A stretch of DNA of 64,000 bases from Ignavibacteriota bacterium (GTDB taxonomy: Bacteria; Bacteroidota; Ignavibacteria; Ignavibacteriales; Melioribacteraceae): the NCBI GenBank assembly GCA_002698995.1, contig PAAX01000023.1:1-64000 (forward strand). Direction: 5' to 3'. Of this stretch, positions 49,887-58,703 are shown piece by piece (position 1 is the stretch's first letter; each line of letters starts with the position of its first letter). Below the pieces are notes generated by a model. The model was not told where the DNA came from and did not search any database. It saw only the letters and a list, made by a program, of their open reading frames with translations. The position numbers and the translations under genes are program-made.

Positions 49887-50314
49887 GACTGAATGAAGAA
49901 GAATTAAGAAAGTTAACTTTAATTGCTATTAATGAATTAGGTGAAAAAGCTTCTCCCGAACTTGTAAAAAAAGTGATTAGTAAAACTGTTGATAAAATGG
50001 GGGAATCACAAGATTTTATTAAACCTCAAAGTGACATGACCTCTGGAAGAATTATTTTAACAGCATTTGGTTTGAATAAATCGGGTGTAGTTGCTTCTAT
50101 TACTTCAGCACTTAGCCAGTTTAATTGTGATATTAGAGACCTAAGTCAAAAAATTATGGATGAATTTTTTACAATGATTATGATTGTTGATATATCTAAT
50201 TCACCAAAAGATTTTAGAGAAATACAAGAAGATATGAGTAAAATTGCCGGTGAAATGAATATAAAAATATTCCTTCAGCATGAAGATATTTTTAGAAGTA
50301 TGCACAGAATTTAA
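49883..50314 (+). CDS. ACT-domain protein, UPF0237-like, with an N-terminal extension
   Basis: A 143-residue protein whose last 90 residues match the UPF0237/GcvR-type ACT domain (LTAFGLNKSGVVASITSALSQFNCDIRDLSQKIMDEFFTMIMIVDIS). The usual member is about 90 residues; here a 50-residue helical extension (LRKLTLIAINELGEKASPELVKKVISK) precedes it. ACT domains bind small amino acids or related ligands. It directly precedes the UPF0210 gene, a pairing seen widely in Firmicutes and others, so it probably regulates that protein. It starts with GTG and overlaps the upstream stop. Confidence 0.85.
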   Translation: MRLNEEELRKLTLIAINELGEKASPELVKKVISKTVDKMGESQDFIKPQSDMTSGRIILTAFGLNKSGVVASITSALSQFNCDIRDLSQKIMDEFFTMIMIVDISNSPKDFREIQEDMSKIAGEMNIKIFLQHEDIFRSMHRI

Positions 50315-50335
50315 TAACCTTTTATAGAGAAGAAG

Positions 50336-51697
50336 ATGCCATACGAATTTGAAGAAATTTTAGAAACCATAAAAATGACGGAGATCGAACATTTCGATAT
50401 CCGCACAGTCACACTTGGAATTAGTTTAAGAGATTGTGTTGATAGAAACCTAAGTATATCAAAACAAAAAGTTTACGAAAAGATTTTGAAGTACGGTAAA
50501 AATCATGTGAAGTTTGCAAAAGACGTAGAAGCTGCTTACGGAATTTCAATTGCTAATAAAAGAGTTTCCATAACTCCTCTCTCAATTCCTTTTGATATGT
50601 TAAAAGCTGAAGAGTTTGTTGAACTTGCAATTGTTTTGGATAAAGCTGCCGAAGAAATTGGAGTTGATTACTTAGCAGGATATTCTGCTTTAGTACCAAA
50701 AGGATTTACAAATGGAGAAAGAGAATTAATTAAATCAATTCCGTATGCCTTATCAAGCACTAAAAGAGTCTGTTCAAGTGTAAATGTTGCGTCTACTAAA
50801 GCCGGAATTAACATGGATGCAATCAATATGATGGCTGATGCAATTAAAAAAACTGCAGAATTAACAAAAGATCAAGATTCAATTGGATGTGCAAAATTAG
50901 TTGTTTTTGCAAATGCAGTAGAAGATAATCCATTTGTAGCGGGAGCATTTCATGGTGTTACGGAACCAGAAGTTGTTCTAAATGTCGGTATCAGCGGTCC
51001 AGGTGTTGTACTTGATGCAATTAAAGAAGCGGGAAATGTTGATTTATCAAATCTTTCTGAAGTAATTAAGAAAACTATTTTCAAGATTACAAGAGCGGGC
51101 GAGTTAATGGGAAGATCGGTTGCGGAAAAGCATGGAATCCCATTTGGAATTGTTGATATTTCATTAGCTCCTACTCCTGCTGAAGGGGATAGTATTGGAG
51201 ATATTCTTAAAGCAATGGGAGTTGAAGATGTTGGAGCTCCAGGAACAACAGCTGCATTGGCTATGTTGAATGATGCAGTTAAAAAAGCTGGATTAATGGC
51301 AAGTTCATCGGTTGGTGGTATGAGCGGCGCTTTTATTCCTGTAAGTGAAGATCAAGCTATGATAGATGCAGTTGAAAGAGGCAATTTAACTTTGGAAAAA
51401 TTAGAAGCAATGACAGCAGTATGCTCAGTTGGGCTGGATATGATTGCGATTCCGGGTGATACTCCCGCATCAACTATTGCCGGAATTATTGCCGACGAAT
51501 CTGCAATTGGTGTTATTAACGATAAAACTACCGCAGTAAGAATTATTCCTGCTTATGGTAAAAAAATTGGCGATACTGTTGATTACGGTGGATTATTGGG
51601 GAAAGCTCCGATAATGTATGTTAGAGAATTAAACAGTATGGGCTTTGTTGGCAGAGGAGGAAAAATTCCTGCTCCAATGAGAAGTTTAACAAACTAA
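50336..51697 (+). CDS. UPF0210/PFL-family (DUF711) protein
   Basis: A 453-residue protein of the UPF0210 family. Characteristic stretches are [76 protein letters not shown] and [17 protein letters not shown]. The fold is related to glycyl-radical-type barrels by name only (no radical glycine motif is seen). The enzymatic role is unknown. It follows the ACT gene by 21 nt, the standard pairing for the family. Confidence 0.9.
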   Translation: MPYEFEEILETIKMTEIEHFDIRTVTLGISLRDCVDRNLSISKQKVYEKILKYGKNHVKFAKDVEAAYGISIANKRVSITPLSIPFDMLKAEEFVELAIVLDKAAEEIGVDYLAGYSALVPKGFTNGERELIKSIPYALSSTKRVCSSVNVASTKAGINMDAINMMADAIKKTAELTKDQDSIGCAKLVVFANAVEDNPFVAGAFHGVTEPEVVLNVGISGPGVVLDAIKEAGNVDLSNLSEVIKKTIFKITRAGELMGRSVAEKHGIPFGIVDISLAPTPAEGDSIGDILKAMGVEDVGAPGTTAALAMLNDAVKKAGLMASSSVGGMSGAFIPVSEDQAMIDAVERGNLTLEKLEAMTAVCSVGLDMIAIPGDTPASTIAGIIADESAIGVINDKTTAVRIIPAYGKKIGDTVDYGGLLGKAPIMYVRELNSMGFVGRGGKIPAPMRSLTN

Positions 51698-51715
51698 TTT
51701 AGTTTAGGAGGGCGA

Positions 51716-52321
51716 ATGAAAAATAAAGGACTTTTAATAGGCTGCGGTGTTGGTGCAGTGCTGGTTGTAATTATTATTGGAATTGTAATGTGGGGTGTAG
51801 GCATTTATAATGATTTGGTTAGAATAGATGAATCTGTTACTCAAAGCTGGAGCCAAGTTGAAAATCAATACCAAAGAAGATTTGATTTAATCCCAAACCT
51901 TGTTAACACTGTTAAAGGTGTAGCTGAGTTTGAAAAAGAAACTTTTACTGCCGTTACTGAAGCAAGATCCAAAGTCGGTCAGATTAACGCAGGTGAGGTT
52001 CTTAATGATCCGGCTAAGTTTGAACAGTTTCAGGCTGCACAAGGAGAACTTAGTAGTGCTCTTTCAAGATTAATGGTAGTTGTAGAAAATTATCCGCAGT
52101 TAAAAGCAAATGAAAATTTCCTACAGCTGCAAGCTCAATTGGAAGGAACTGAAAATAGAATTTCTGTTGAAAGAATGAAATTTACTCAAAGAGTTCAGGA
52201 ATATAATACTCGAATAAGACAGTTTCCTGCTAATATAATTGCCGGAGTTGCCGGATTTACAGTTAAACCTAATTTTTCAGCACAACCCGGGGCTGATCAA
52301 GCTCCAAAAGTAGAGTTTTAA
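51716..52321 (+). CDS. LemA-family membrane protein
   Basis: A 201-residue protein with one N-terminal membrane helix (about residues 3-25) and a long helical domain with the family signature IDESVTQSWSQVENQYQRRFDLIPNLVNTVKG and NFLQLQAQLEGTENRISVERMKFTQRVQEYNTRIRQFP. LemA has no settled function and is often paired with the TPM-domain protein, as here (one-base overlap). A strong TTAGGAGGG SD sets the ATG. Confidence 0.93.
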   Translation: MKNKGLLIGCGVGAVLVVIIIGIVMWGVGIYNDLVRIDESVTQSWSQVENQYQRRFDLIPNLVNTVKGVAEFEKETFTAVTEARSKVGQINAGEVLNDPAKFEQFQAAQGELSSALSRLMVVVENYPQLKANENFLQLQAQLEGTENRISVERMKFTQRVQEYNTRIRQFPANIIAGVAGFTVKPNFSAQPGADQAPKVEF

Positions 52322-53028
52322 TGAGATTTATTTTATTAATATTATCAATCGGCATATTATCTGCACAACCGGAATTTCCGGTTCTGCAGAAGTATGCTAA
52401 TGATTTTACCGGCACTATTTCTTCGTCTAATTTAAATTCATTTGAAAATCAATTGAAGAGATTTGATGACACAACATCAAATCAAATAGTTTTTTTAATG
52501 AACAGTTCAATGGACGGTTATCCTATTGAAATGTACACTTATGAAGTAGCTTCAAAAAATAAAATCGGATCGAAAGAGAATAATAACGGCGTCCTTTTTT
52601 ATGTCGCAAAAAATGATAGAAAAATGAGAATTGAAGTTGGCTATGGTTTAGAAGGTGCATTACCGGATGCTTTGGCAAGTTCAATTATTAGAAATGATGT
52701 TGCTCCTTATTTCAAAAGAGATAATTATGCTGCCGGTGTTCAAGCCGGAATTAATTCAATTATATCCGCTACCAAAGGTGAATATAAAAGAGAAGATAGA
52801 CAAAGCGATGATGATGAATCAGGTGGTGCATTTTGGATTTACCTTATTTTTCTTTTGATATTTTTCATTTTTGGAAAAGGAAACAGAGGAGGTCTATTGG
52901 GTGCAGTAATCTTAGGAAATACACTTGGTGGAGGAAGAAGTTCAGGTGGATTCAGCAGCGGTGGATTTGGCGGATTTACAGGAGGTGGTGGCAGCTTTGG
53001 TGGAGGAGGTGCCAGCGGAGGATGGTAA
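52321..53028 (+). CDS. TPM-domain (DUF477/YgcG-like) protein with glycine-rich tail
   Basis: A 235-residue exported membrane protein. A signal peptide (ending LSAQ) is followed by the TPM fold (about 20-150): SNQIVFLMNSSMDGYPIEMYTYEVA, KIGSKENNNGVLFYVAKNDRKMRIEVGYGLEGALPDALAS and the conserved YFKRDNYAAGVQAGINSI. A membrane helix (about 175-190) leads to a tail rich in Gly, Ser and Phe. It is co-transcribed with lemA, the usual pair. Function is unsettled; TPM proteins may act as membrane-bound phosphatases or assembly factors. Confidence 0.9.
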   Translation: MRFILLILSIGILSAQPEFPVLQKYANDFTGTISSSNLNSFENQLKRFDDTTSNQIVFLMNSSMDGYPIEMYTYEVASKNKIGSKENNNGVLFYVAKNDRKMRIEVGYGLEGALPDALASSIIRNDVAPYFKRDNYAAGVQAGINSIISATKGEYKREDRQSDDDESGGAFWIYLIFLLIFFIFGKGNRGGLLGAVILGNTLGGGRSSGGFSSGGFGGFTGGGGSFGGGGASGGW

Positions 53029-53093
53029 TTTGTAATTATTTCTTATTGAATGTAACTTCTTCTTTTAGTATAATCTAAATTGAATTAAAACAG

Positions 53094-53444
53094 ATGCAGC
53101 AGGGTATTTATCTTTTTAATAGTTCTAATTTTTTTGAAGCACATGATTATTTTGAAGATTTATGGAATGAGGCGGAGAGAAAAGATAGAAAATTTTATCA
53201 GGCTTTAGTCCAAATTTCAGTCGGTTCTTTTCATTTAATATCAAAAAATTATAAAGGAGCTTTAAGTCAATACTGTAAAGGAACTTCAAAATTAATTGCT
53301 TATGTTCCTAATTACAATGGAGTTAATACGGCAAAGCTTCTAATGGAAATTGAAATTTTAATTAGTGACTTAAATGCTTATTTTGAAGAGAAAATTTGCA
53401 GTGTTGAACCAAATAAAATACCAAAAATTGAATTAACTAATTAA
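53094..53444 (+). CDS. DUF309 family protein
   Basis: A 116-residue helical cytoplasmic protein with the family motif FNSSNFFEAHDYFEDLWNEAERKDRKFYQALVQISVGSFH near the start and KGALSQYCKGTSKL after it. DUF309 function is unknown. It lies between the TPM gene and the ferredoxin, 23 nt before the latter. Confidence 0.82.
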   Translation: MQQGIYLFNSSNFFEAHDYFEDLWNEAERKDRKFYQALVQISVGSFHLISKNYKGALSQYCKGTSKLIAYVPNYNGVNTAKLLMEIEILISDLNAYFEEKICSVEPNKIPKIELTN

Positions 53445-53467
53445 TACACTTTTGAAAGGAGATAGAA

Positions 53468-53800
53468 ATGGCAATAATGATAACTGATGAATGCATCAAT
53501 TGCGGTGCTTGCGAACCCGAATGCCCGAATACTGCAATTTATGAAGGGGGTGCAGAATGGGAATTAGCCGGTAAAAATTATAGCGACGGCGATGATGCTC
53601 CTTCAGGTGCATCAGGATTTTTCTCAGAAGAATTTTTCTACATTGTTCCGGATAAATGCACTGAATGTGTTGGTTTTCATGATGAACCGCAATGTGCGGC
53701 TGTTTGTCCTGTTGATTGTTGTGTTCCTGATCCAAATCATGTTGAATCTAAAGAGGAACTTCTTGCTAAAAAAGATCATCTTGATGGATTAGGCAGATAA
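53468..53800 (+). CDS. 4Fe-4S dicluster ferredoxin, YfhL-type
   Basis: Electron carrier of 110 residues with two [4Fe-4S] motifs: [16 protein letters not shown] at about 11-26 and a second [21 protein letters not shown]. The second motif has a spacer of eight residues between the second and third Cys, as in YfhL/Alvin-type ferredoxins. A 30-residue insert lies between the motifs. A good AAGGAGAT SD precedes the ATG. It is closed by a terminator at 53810. The redox partner is unknown. Confidence 0.93.
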   Translation: MAIMITDECINCGACEPECPNTAIYEGGAEWELAGKNYSDGDDAPSGASGFFSEEFFYIVPDKCTECVGFHDEPQCAAVCPVDCCVPDPNHVESKEELLAKKDHLDGLGR

Positions 53801-53809
53801 CTTTTCTTT

Positions 53810-53862
53810 AGGCTTTACAAATGTTAATCAATTTTATTCTTTTGTAAAGCCTTCTTTGTTTT
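53810..53862 (+). terminator. terminator after the ferredoxin gene
   Basis: A perfect 12-bp inverted repeat (AGGCTTTACAAA and TTTGTAAAGCCT) with a 19-nt loop is followed by a T-rich stretch. Confidence 0.8.
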
Positions 53863-53893
53863 AAATTACAACTCTAACTCAAAAGGTTTTAAT

Positions 53894-54736
53894 GTGAAAA
53901 TTGGCAAATATAATTTGCGATTTATTCAAACAGGGTTATTTGCATTAGACGGCGGTGCAATGTTTGGAATAATTCCCAAACCACTTTGGGAAAAATCAAA
54001 TCCTCCGGATGAAAAAAATAGAATTAAACTTGGTGCTAAATCAATACTGCTTGAAAGTGATTCAAGAAAAATACTTGTTGATACTGGAATCGGCAGTAAT
54101 TGGGATGAAAAATTCTTGAAAATTTATGATGTACAGTTTCATAATAACAATCTTTTTGATGAATTAAGTAAACTTAATATCAAACCTGATGAAATTACGG
54201 ATGTTATTCTTACTCATCTTCATTTTGATCATACAGGAGGATCTGTTATTGAACAAAATGGAAAAATGATTCCAGCATTTCCGAATGCTGAATATCATGT
54301 ACAAAAAGAACATTTTGACTGGGCTTTAAATCCTTCTGATAGAGATAGAGGCAGCTTTATAAAAAATCGCTTTGTTCCTCTTGCAGAAGAAGGAGTTTTG
54401 AAATTTATTAATGATAAATATTTTGATGATGAAATTGAATTTATAAAAGTTTACGGACATACAATAGGTATGCAGCTCATTAAAATTTTTGATTCATCCA
54501 ATACAATTTTGTATTGTACTGATTTAGTCCCGACTTCATCACACGTTCCGGTACCTTATGTAATGGGTTATGATATTCAACCGCTCAATACTGTTAAAGA
54601 GAAAAACGAATTATTTCCTATGGCAGTTGAAGAAGAATGGAAATTAATATTTGAACACGATCCTAAAATTTTAGCAGCCACAATAAATAAAACTGAAAAA
54701 GGATATTCACTTAAAGAAACATTTGAAAATTTATAA
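53894..54736 (+). CDS. metallo-beta-lactamase-fold hydrolase
   Basis: A 280-residue MBL-fold protein. The zinc motif H-x-H-x-D-H is in ILTHLHFDHTGGSV. Further ligands are expected in the YGHTIGMQ histidine, CTDLVP aspartate and FEHDPKI histidine. The order resembles the AHL-lactonase/quorum-quenching and glyoxalase II-like groups, but the substrate is unknown. It starts with GTG (53894), using AAAGG upstream; the overlapping ATG at 53892 is out of frame. It overlaps the Rieske gene by one base. Confidence 0.88.
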   Translation: MKIGKYNLRFIQTGLFALDGGAMFGIIPKPLWEKSNPPDEKNRIKLGAKSILLESDSRKILVDTGIGSNWDEKFLKIYDVQFHNNNLFDELSKLNIKPDEITDVILTHLHFDHTGGSVIEQNGKMIPAFPNAEYHVQKEHFDWALNPSDRDRGSFIKNRFVPLAEEGVLKFINDKYFDDEIEFIKVYGHTIGMQLIKIFDSSNTILYCTDLVPTSSHVPVPYVMGYDIQPLNTVKEKNELFPMAVEEEWKLIFEHDPKILAATINKTEKGYSLKETFENL

Positions 54737-55068
54737 TGACTGAAAACGAATTTAAAAAAGTATGCAGATTATCGGATCTCAAAGATAAAATTGGAAAAAG
54801 ATTTTACATTGATGATGTTGATGTTGCTCTATTCAAGGTTGATGGAAAAGTATATGCATTAAATAATGTTTGTCCACACAAACATGCGGCAATTATTTAT
54901 GATGGATTTATTGAAGAAGGAAAAGTTTACTGTCCATCGCACGGCTGGGCTTTTAATCTTGATACAGGAAAAGTTGGGACTACAAATAGAGGACTCGATA
55001 AGTATGAGGTTAAGATAGAAAATGATGAAGTTTATGTTAAAGTTTTTAAGAAAGAATTAAATTGGTAA
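54736..55068 (+). CDS. Rieske [2Fe-2S] ferredoxin (NirD-like)
   Basis: A 110-residue soluble Rieske protein. The cluster ligands are C-x-H in NNVCPHKHAAI and C-x2-H in VYCPSHGWAFNLDTG. The size fits ferredoxin partners of Rieske oxygenases or NirD subunits, but no oxygenase or nitrite reductase is adjacent. It is coupled to the MBL gene by a TAATG junction and is 6 nt before queG. Confidence 0.9.
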   Translation: MTENEFKKVCRLSDLKDKIGKRFYIDDVDVALFKVDGKVYALNNVCPHKHAAIIYDGFIEEGKVYCPSHGWAFNLDTGKVGTTNRGLDKYEVKIENDEVYVKVFKKELNW

Positions 55069-55074
55069 CAGTTT

Positions 55075-56007
55075 ATGGCTCTTACCAAAAAGCAAGTTGT
55101 TGATTCTGCAAAAGATCTTGGTTTTGATCTAGTAGGGTTCTCTTCAATTCAATATCTTCACTCCGAAATTGAAAATCTAAAGAAATGGCTCGGCAAAAAT
55201 TATAATGCCGGAATGAAATACATGGAAGAAAATCTTGACAAAAGATTCGATCCAACCATAATTTTACCGACTGCAAAATCTGTCATTTCCCTTGGTTTGA
55301 ATTACCACATTGAAGAAGACTTTGAAAACTTGCCAAATCATGGTAAAGTATCTCGTTATGCCTGGGGAAAAGATTATCATATAATTATTTGGGAAAAACT
55401 TGACCAATTAATTTCTACTCTTCATGAAATCGATAATAAATTTGAAGCTAAATCTTACGTTGATACCGGACCTGTAATGGATAAAGCATGGGCGGTAAAA
55501 TCCGGACTCGGTTGGATGGGTAAGCATTCAAACATAATTAATAGAAATATTGGAAGCTGGTTTTTTATCGCAAATATTTTTAACAATTTTGATTTTGAAC
55601 CGGATAAACAGATTGAAGATTTTTGCGGAACTTGTACAGCTTGTATTGATGCGTGCCCCACAAATGCAATTGTTGAGGATTATGTTATTGATTCAAACAA
55701 ATGCATCTCCTACTTAACTATTGAAAACAAAAATGAAATTACCGACGAATTTAACGGAAAGTTTGAGAATTTTATTTTTGGATGTGATATTTGCCAGGAT
55801 GTTTGTCCTTGGAACAATAAATTTTCTATTCAATCACTGGAAAAAGAATTCACTCCTATATTTAAGGAAATTGACCTAAATGAATTTGAGGAAATGACAA
55901 ATTCTCAGTTCATGAAGAAATTTTCCATGTCGCCTATTAATAGAGCAAGAGTTAAAGGGATGAAAAGGAATGCACAGTTTCTCAAGGATTTTAATGATCA
56001 CTCATAA
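55075..56007 (+). CDS. queG: epoxyqueuosine reductase QueG
   Basis: Cobalamin-dependent last enzyme of queuosine tRNA modification. The 310-residue protein has the family opening of a QueG substrate-binding domain, the VDTGPVMDKAWAVKSGLGWMGKHSNIIN block and two [4Fe-4S] motifs (CGTCTACIDACPTNAI and CDICQDVCPWN). It lacks the long C-terminal extension of some QueG forms. It needs vitamin B12, so it links loosely to the FecCD-type permease elsewhere in the window, but that is only inference. Confidence 0.94.
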   Translation: MALTKKQVVDSAKDLGFDLVGFSSIQYLHSEIENLKKWLGKNYNAGMKYMEENLDKRFDPTIILPTAKSVISLGLNYHIEEDFENLPNHGKVSRYAWGKDYHIIIWEKLDQLISTLHEIDNKFEAKSYVDTGPVMDKAWAVKSGLGWMGKHSNIINRNIGSWFFIANIFNNFDFEPDKQIEDFCGTCTACIDACPTNAIVEDYVIDSNKCISYLTIENKNEITDEFNGKFENFIFGCDICQDVCPWNNKFSIQSLEKEFTPIFKEIDLNEFEEMTNSQFMKKFSMSPINRARVKGMKRNAQFLKDFNDHS

Positions 56008-56128
56008 ATCATTATATTGAGAAGTATAAAAAATGTCGGCAATATTTTAAGGACAAATTTAAAGAATCGAAAAGAGATTTTTTGAATCTAATAAACGATA
56101 AAGAAATTAATTATTTGGAGAATTTAAA

Positions 56129-57085
56129 ATGGCAGAAAATCATCACAAGGTAGTAATTATTGGTAGCGGGCCTGCCGGTTTAACAGCAGCATTGTACACA
56201 GCAAGAGCTAATTTAAGTCCGGTTATTTATGAAGGGATGCAGCCGGGAGGACAATTAACAATTACTACTGAAGTTGAAAATTATCCGGGATTTGAACATG
56301 GTATTCAAGGTCCCGAATTAATGGATGTTATGAGAAAACAAGCATGCAGATTTGGTGCGGAATGTAAGTTTAAAGAGATTTCAGAAGTAGACTTTACGAA
56401 GAGACCATTTGTTTTGAAGTCTGATAACGAAACAATTACAGCTGATTCAGTGATAATTTCTACCGGTGCTTCGGCAAAATTGTTGAATATAGAAAGTGAA
56501 TCCAAATTTATGGGTTACGGTGTTTCGGCATGTGCAACCTGCGATGGCTTTTTCTTTAAAGGATTAAAAGTTCTTGTAGTTGGCGGCGGTGATACTGCAA
56601 TGGAAGAAGCAACCTATTTAACAAAATTTGCTTCAGAAGTTACCATTGTTCATAGAAGAGAAGAATTTAGAGCTTCCAAAATTATGGTTGAACGTGCACA
56701 AAAAAATCCTAAAATTAAATGGGAATTGAACGCAACTATAAAAGAAGTTTTAGGAACCGATGAAAATGGAATGAAAAAAGTAACCGGTGCTGTATTGGAA
56801 AATACACAAGATGGTTCAACAAAAGAAATTTCTGCAGATGGAATTTTTATAGCAATTGGTCATCAGCCAAATACAAAAATATTTAATGGTAAATTAGATA
56901 TGGATGAAACCGGATATTTAAAAGTAAAACCAGGTTCAACATACACTAGTGTAGAAGGAGTTTTTGCCGCCGGTGATGTGGCAGATAAAACATACAGACA
57001 AGCAATTACAGCTGCCGGTACAGGTTGTATGGCTGCTCTTGATGCACAAAGATGGCTTGAAGCTCAAGGATTAGACGAAGAATAA
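56129..57085 (+). CDS. trxB: thioredoxin-disulfide reductase
   Basis: Reduces thioredoxin with NADPH. The 318-residue protein shows the FAD-binding [16 protein letters not shown], the redox pair Cys135-Ala-Thr-Cys138 in CATCDGFFF, the NADPH-binding [13 protein letters not shown] and HRRE, and the late FAD block [23 protein letters not shown]. It has its own terminator and lies just before the accessory cluster. Confidence 0.96.
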   Translation: MAENHHKVVIIGSGPAGLTAALYTARANLSPVIYEGMQPGGQLTITTEVENYPGFEHGIQGPELMDVMRKQACRFGAECKFKEISEVDFTKRPFVLKSDNETITADSVIISTGASAKLLNIESESKFMGYGVSACATCDGFFFKGLKVLVVGGGDTAMEEATYLTKFASEVTIVHRREEFRASKIMVERAQKNPKIKWELNATIKEVLGTDENGMKKVTGAVLENTQDGSTKEISADGIFIAIGHQPNTKIFNGKLDMDETGYLKVKPGSTYTSVEGVFAAGDVADKTYRQAITAAGTGCMAALDAQRWLEAQGLDEE

Positions 57086-57113
57086 AACAAGATAAATTTG
57101 ATGTGAATTTGGC

Positions 57114-57142
57114 AGCCCGGCAATTTAGTCGGGCTTTTTTTT
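57114..57142 (+). terminator. terminator after trxB
   Basis: A stem of AGCCCG paired with CGGGCT around a 10-nt loop is followed by eight T residues, 28 nt after the trxB stop. It isolates the downstream accessory genes from trxB transcription. Confidence 0.88.
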
Positions 57143-57172
57143 GACCATTTTGCAAGCAATTGCAAAATAGTC
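57143..57172. repeat. near-perfect palindrome between trxB terminator and the PLD gene
   Basis: The inverted repeat ATTTTGCAA-GCAA-TTGCAAAAT (57147-57168) extends outward with GAC ... GTC after one mismatch, giving 13 potential pairs. It abuts the trxB terminator and lies about 150 nt upstream of the PLD gene. It may be an operator, a hairpin or an integration scar; sequence alone does not decide. Confidence 0.6.
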
Positions 57173-57322
57173 GGAATATTTCTCTAACTTATAACTATTT
57201 ATCCTATAAGCAAATTTGTAGTTTTCAATTAATAAATTGAATATTTTTTAAAAAAATGAGTTCTAAATTTTTAAAGAATTTTTTAATTAAGAATTGCATA
57301 GTAATTAATGAGGATAAAGGAA

Positions 57323-58384
57323 ATGGAATTAATAACTGAAAACATTGGTGAAGTCTTATTGAATCAATTACAAAATTTAGAGGAATTAAAAATTGCAGTT
57401 GCATATTTTGACCCCAGATCAAAGCGACTATTAGATGAACTAGAAAAAGTTAGCAATTTAACCCTAATAGTTTCTGATGATTTTACCGCTGTAAACCCTT
57501 ATACCCTGCAAGAACTTTTAAATAGAGGGAAAAATGTAAAATCTGTAGACTCTGGAAAAAATAATTTACTTCATTCTAAAGTTTACTATGCAGTGCGAAA
57601 GGATAACTCTTATTTTCTAATTGTTTCATCAGCAAACATGACTAGGAATGGCCTTTATAATAATAACGAAGCCTCAATACTTCTTGATTCAAAAATAGAC
57701 GATATAAAAAAAATAAAGGATTCTACAATTAAATGGTTCTCAGAAATAGAAAAGAAATCAGAGAAAATGGATTTTGAAAGTAAATATAGTATCTGGGATG
57801 AAAGAAATAAAACGTCAAAGAATAAACCAGGTTTAGCAGAAGAAAATTTCTGGATTTTAAAAACTCGAGGAGGTGGACTTGATGAATTTGATAACTGGTC
57901 TAAATTTAAGGAAGAGGGAGTTGTTGCAATCGGTTGGGGCGAGGATTTAACAAAAAGAACACCAAGCGAAGAAAACAAAGAAAAAATGACAAAAGAAATA
58001 TTAGAGAATATAAAAAAGTATAATAAACAAAAAGCAGCTGCTTCTGTAATATATAGTGAAATAAAAGCATTTTTTTCAATGAAAGTCGGAGACACAATAA
58101 TTATAATGGATGGCATTACGCCTAATCAGAAAAAGGAAGTCAGAATTATGGGTGTGGCAACTGTAACAAAATTTATAGGGGAGGATAGTAAAAGTGATTG
58201 GTGGATCTATAAACATAAAGTGGAAATAGTAGATTTTAAGGAAAAATATTTCCCGGTGAATGAAATTAAAGAAGCTTTAAATCTTGGTAGTTGTATGAGA
58301 ACGATTCATTCTATCAAATCTGAACGATATAGATTATTCAGTAATTATTTATTAACAAAACACAATATAAATCTTGGATACTAA
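57323..58384 (+). CDS. PLD-type nuclease domain fused to an EVE/PUA-like domain; candidate restriction or defence protein
   Basis: Residues 1-165 match the PLD_2 fold: one HxK motif (LLHSKVYYAVRK), then SSANMTRNGLYNNNEAS, with Ser/Asn/Glu typical of phospholipase-D-like nucleases. A single HxK implies a dimer, as in BfiI-type nucleases. A charged linker follows. Residues about 175-345 resemble EVE/PUA-like modified-base readers, as at McrB-type N-termini: FWILKTRGGG, VVAIGWGEDL, a helical insert, FSMKVGDTIII and VRIMGVATVTKF. The ATG at 57323 has AGGATAAAGG upstream; an ATG at 57308 adds five residues. Two small genes follow immediately. The role, modification-dependent DNA cleavage, is inferred from domain combination only. 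Confidence 0.72.
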   Translation: MELITENIGEVLLNQLQNLEELKIAVAYFDPRSKRLLDELEKVSNLTLIVSDDFTAVNPYTLQELLNRGKNVKSVDSGKNNLLHSKVYYAVRKDNSYFLIVSSANMTRNGLYNNNEASILLDSKIDDIKKIKDSTIKWFSEIEKKSEKMDFESKYSIWDERNKTSKNKPGLAEENFWILKTRGGGLDEFDNWSKFKEEGVVAIGWGEDLTKRTPSEENKEKMTKEILENIKKYNKQKAAASVIYSEIKAFFSMKVGDTIIIMDGITPNQKKEVRIMGVATVTKFIGEDSKSDWWIYKHKVEIVDFKEKYFPVNEIKEALNLGSCMRTIHSIKSERYRLFSNYLLTKHNINLGY

Positions 58385-58700
58385 ATTGCAAAAATCAGAA
58401 ATTTTAAAAATCACAAATATTGAGAAAGCTAAAGATATTTTCTTTATCAAAGGCGAAATTGATTTCGATCTAGTAAAATGTATCACTTCTCAAACAGTTA
58501 TCTTAAAAAGAAAAAATCCGCCGGATTTTATTATAAAACTTTTTAAAGAAGGCAACTATAAAAATAAAAAAGTAATTGTAGATACAACTAAATGCAAATA
58601 CAGTTTTATAGAAGTAAACGACTACAATGAAGAATATTTTCTTCCTTGCTCCCTATCAGGAAAAATTGAATTTGTGAAATTATATAAAAGCGGAGAGTGA
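58374..58700 (+). CDS. small protein of unknown function downstream of the PLD-EVE gene
   Basis: Not recognised. The 108-residue reading begins at TTG 58374 and overlaps the PLD gene end by 11 nt; a TTG at 58386 is an alternative with TTGGA upstream. It is lysine/isoleucine-rich, with alternating strands such as KDIFFIKGEIDFDLVKCI and SQTVILKRKN, and lacks a signal peptide or membrane helix. The tight overlap suggests co-expression with the PLD-EVE protein. Possible roles are partner, inhibitor or immunity factor. Confidence 0.65.
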   Translation: MDTKLQKSEILKITNIEKAKDIFFIKGEIDFDLVKCITSQTVILKRKNPPDFIIKLFKEGNYKNKKVIVDTTKCKYSFIEVNDYNEEYFLPCSLSGKIEFVKLYKSGE

Positions 58701-58703
58701 TAA

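Noticed and set aside
52833-53078. Trp/Arg-rich plus-strand frame
   Set aside because: It is an out-of-frame reading of the glycine-rich tail of the TPM protein (GGT/GGA repeats become Trp/Arg).
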